From Chloroflexota bacterium (GTDB taxonomy: Bacteria; Chloroflexota; UBA11872; VXOZ01): a stretch of 5,375 nucleotides of DNA. This document shows, one piece after another, positions 5,241-5,375 of this stretch. The stretch is taken from NCBI GenBank assembly GCA_009839775.1, contig VXOZ01000295.1:1-5375 (forward strand), given 5' to 3'. How positions within the stretch are numbered: position 1 is the first letter of the stretch; each line of letters starts with the position of its first letter. The notes under the pieces are model-generated. The model saw only the letters and a program-made list of their open reading frames with translations, was not told the DNA's origin and ran no database searches. A program made the translations under genes and the position numbers.

Positions 5241-5272
5241 GGCTTGTCTTGCTACAAGTCTTTGTTCCTTTT
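5241..5272 (+). terminator. Terminator-like hairpin with T-rich tail
   Basis: GGCTTGT (5241-5247) can pair with ACAAGTC (5254-5260), with one G-U pair, across a 6-nt loop. TTTGTTCCTTTT (5261-5272) follows on the plus strand. The geometry is that of a weak rho-independent terminator. No plus-strand gene ends just before it, so either an unseen short transcript ends here or the match is chance. Confidence 0.3.
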
Positions 5273-5292
5273 CGTAGTATGTTTGCGGGCTA

Positions 5293-5344
5293 GGAATTCA
5301 CGCAGAAAGAACCACACATAGAGAGACGAATTCGGGGAATTCAC
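5293..5344 (+). repeat. Direct repeat GGAATTCAC with three GAATTC sites in 50 bp
   Basis: GGAATTCAC occurs at 5293-5301 and 5336-5344. A third GAATTC lies at 5328-5333, so the 6-bp palindrome appears three times in 49 bp (5294, 5328, 5337). The last two sit as GAATTC-GGG-GAATTC with a 3-bp gap. The nature of the cluster is unknown. Confidence 0.5.
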
Positions 5345-5375
5345 AGCTAATTGGCTAGTCTGGGGTGCTTATATT

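Larger units (their letters stand above)
5022..5297 (-). other. 91-codon open frame without a usable start, possible gene remnant
   Basis: Between TGA (complement of 5298-5300) and TAA (complement of 5022-5024) one minus-strand frame stays open for 91 codons. It has no ATG or TTG, and its only GTG is near the end. The translation is protein-like in composition (for example QRLVARQANNAKLSLELLGI and REKWWRDPRVLSF), but I do not recognise it. It could be the decayed C-terminus of a lost gene or chance. A neighbouring frame upstream (reading VWFFLREFLARKH) ends at TAG inside this frame and could be its frameshifted continuation. Confidence 0.22.
5025..5375. other. Right-end stretch without a supportable gene
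   Basis: About 350 bp upstream of the four-helix membrane-protein gene, more AT-rich than the rest from about 5090 onward. It must contain that gene's promoter, but I see no convincing -35/-10 pair near 5020-5090. It holds a perfect 6-bp hairpin (5068-5082), a consensus TTGACA (5176-5181) with a poor -10 (TAGGTT, 5199-5204), a terminator-like hairpin (5241-5272), the GAATTC cluster (5293-5344) and a startless open frame. A 71-codon plus-strand frame from ATG 5062 is not convincing. Confidence 0.5.

Noticed and set aside
5062..5277. 71-codon plus-strand frame from ATG 5062 as a gene
   Set aside because: There is no properly spaced ribosome site, no recognisable motif, no coherent hydrophobic or charged pattern, and a competing open frame on the other strand.
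1..5375. CRISPR array, tRNA, rRNA, insertion sequence or defence system
   Set aside because: No regularly spaced repeats, cloverleaf, transposase motifs or known defence domains were seen on either strand.

Overview
The window is chromosomal-looking DNA of moderately high GC from a bacterium I cannot name. The genes are compact, face both directions, use GTG as well as ATG starts, and several carry good Shine-Dalgarno sites, so this is bacterial rather than viral or eukaryotic DNA. Nothing in the gene content identifies a phylum.

Layout from left to right. A minus-strand gene, cut by the left edge, encodes a WecA/TagO-type polyprenyl-phosphate sugar-1-phosphate transferase. It diverges from a small plus-strand gene for a three-helix membrane protein of unknown function (859-1329). 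An intergenic stretch of about 225 bp with several dyads leads to a plus-strand DtxR/MntR-family metal-dependent repressor (1556-2269). A convergent junction with a stem-loop separates this from a minus-strand rmlD-type dTDP-4-dehydrorhamnose reductase (2359-3216). A 224-bp divergent spacer with a symmetric dyad separates rmlD from a plus-strand YUCCA-like flavin-dependent monooxygenase (3441-4598). Its 3' end overlaps a minus-strand four-helix membrane protein of unknown function (4586-5005). The last ~370 bp hold no gene I can support. They are more AT-rich and contain hairpins, three clustered GAATTC sites and a 91-codon minus-strand open frame with no usable start.

Two genes, the WecA-like transferase and RmlD, belong to cell-surface polysaccharide synthesis: lipid-linked glycan initiation and dTDP-L-rhamnose supply. 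They are not in one operon here, and the other genes show no obvious pathway link to them. Almost every gene looks like its own transcription unit. I see no CRISPR array, tRNA, rRNA, insertion sequence or defence system. The points most worth a second look are a variant catalytic motif in the transferase, the mixed metal-ligand set and near-leaderless start of the DtxR-family protein, the dyads in the two regulatory spacers, and the unexplained right end.
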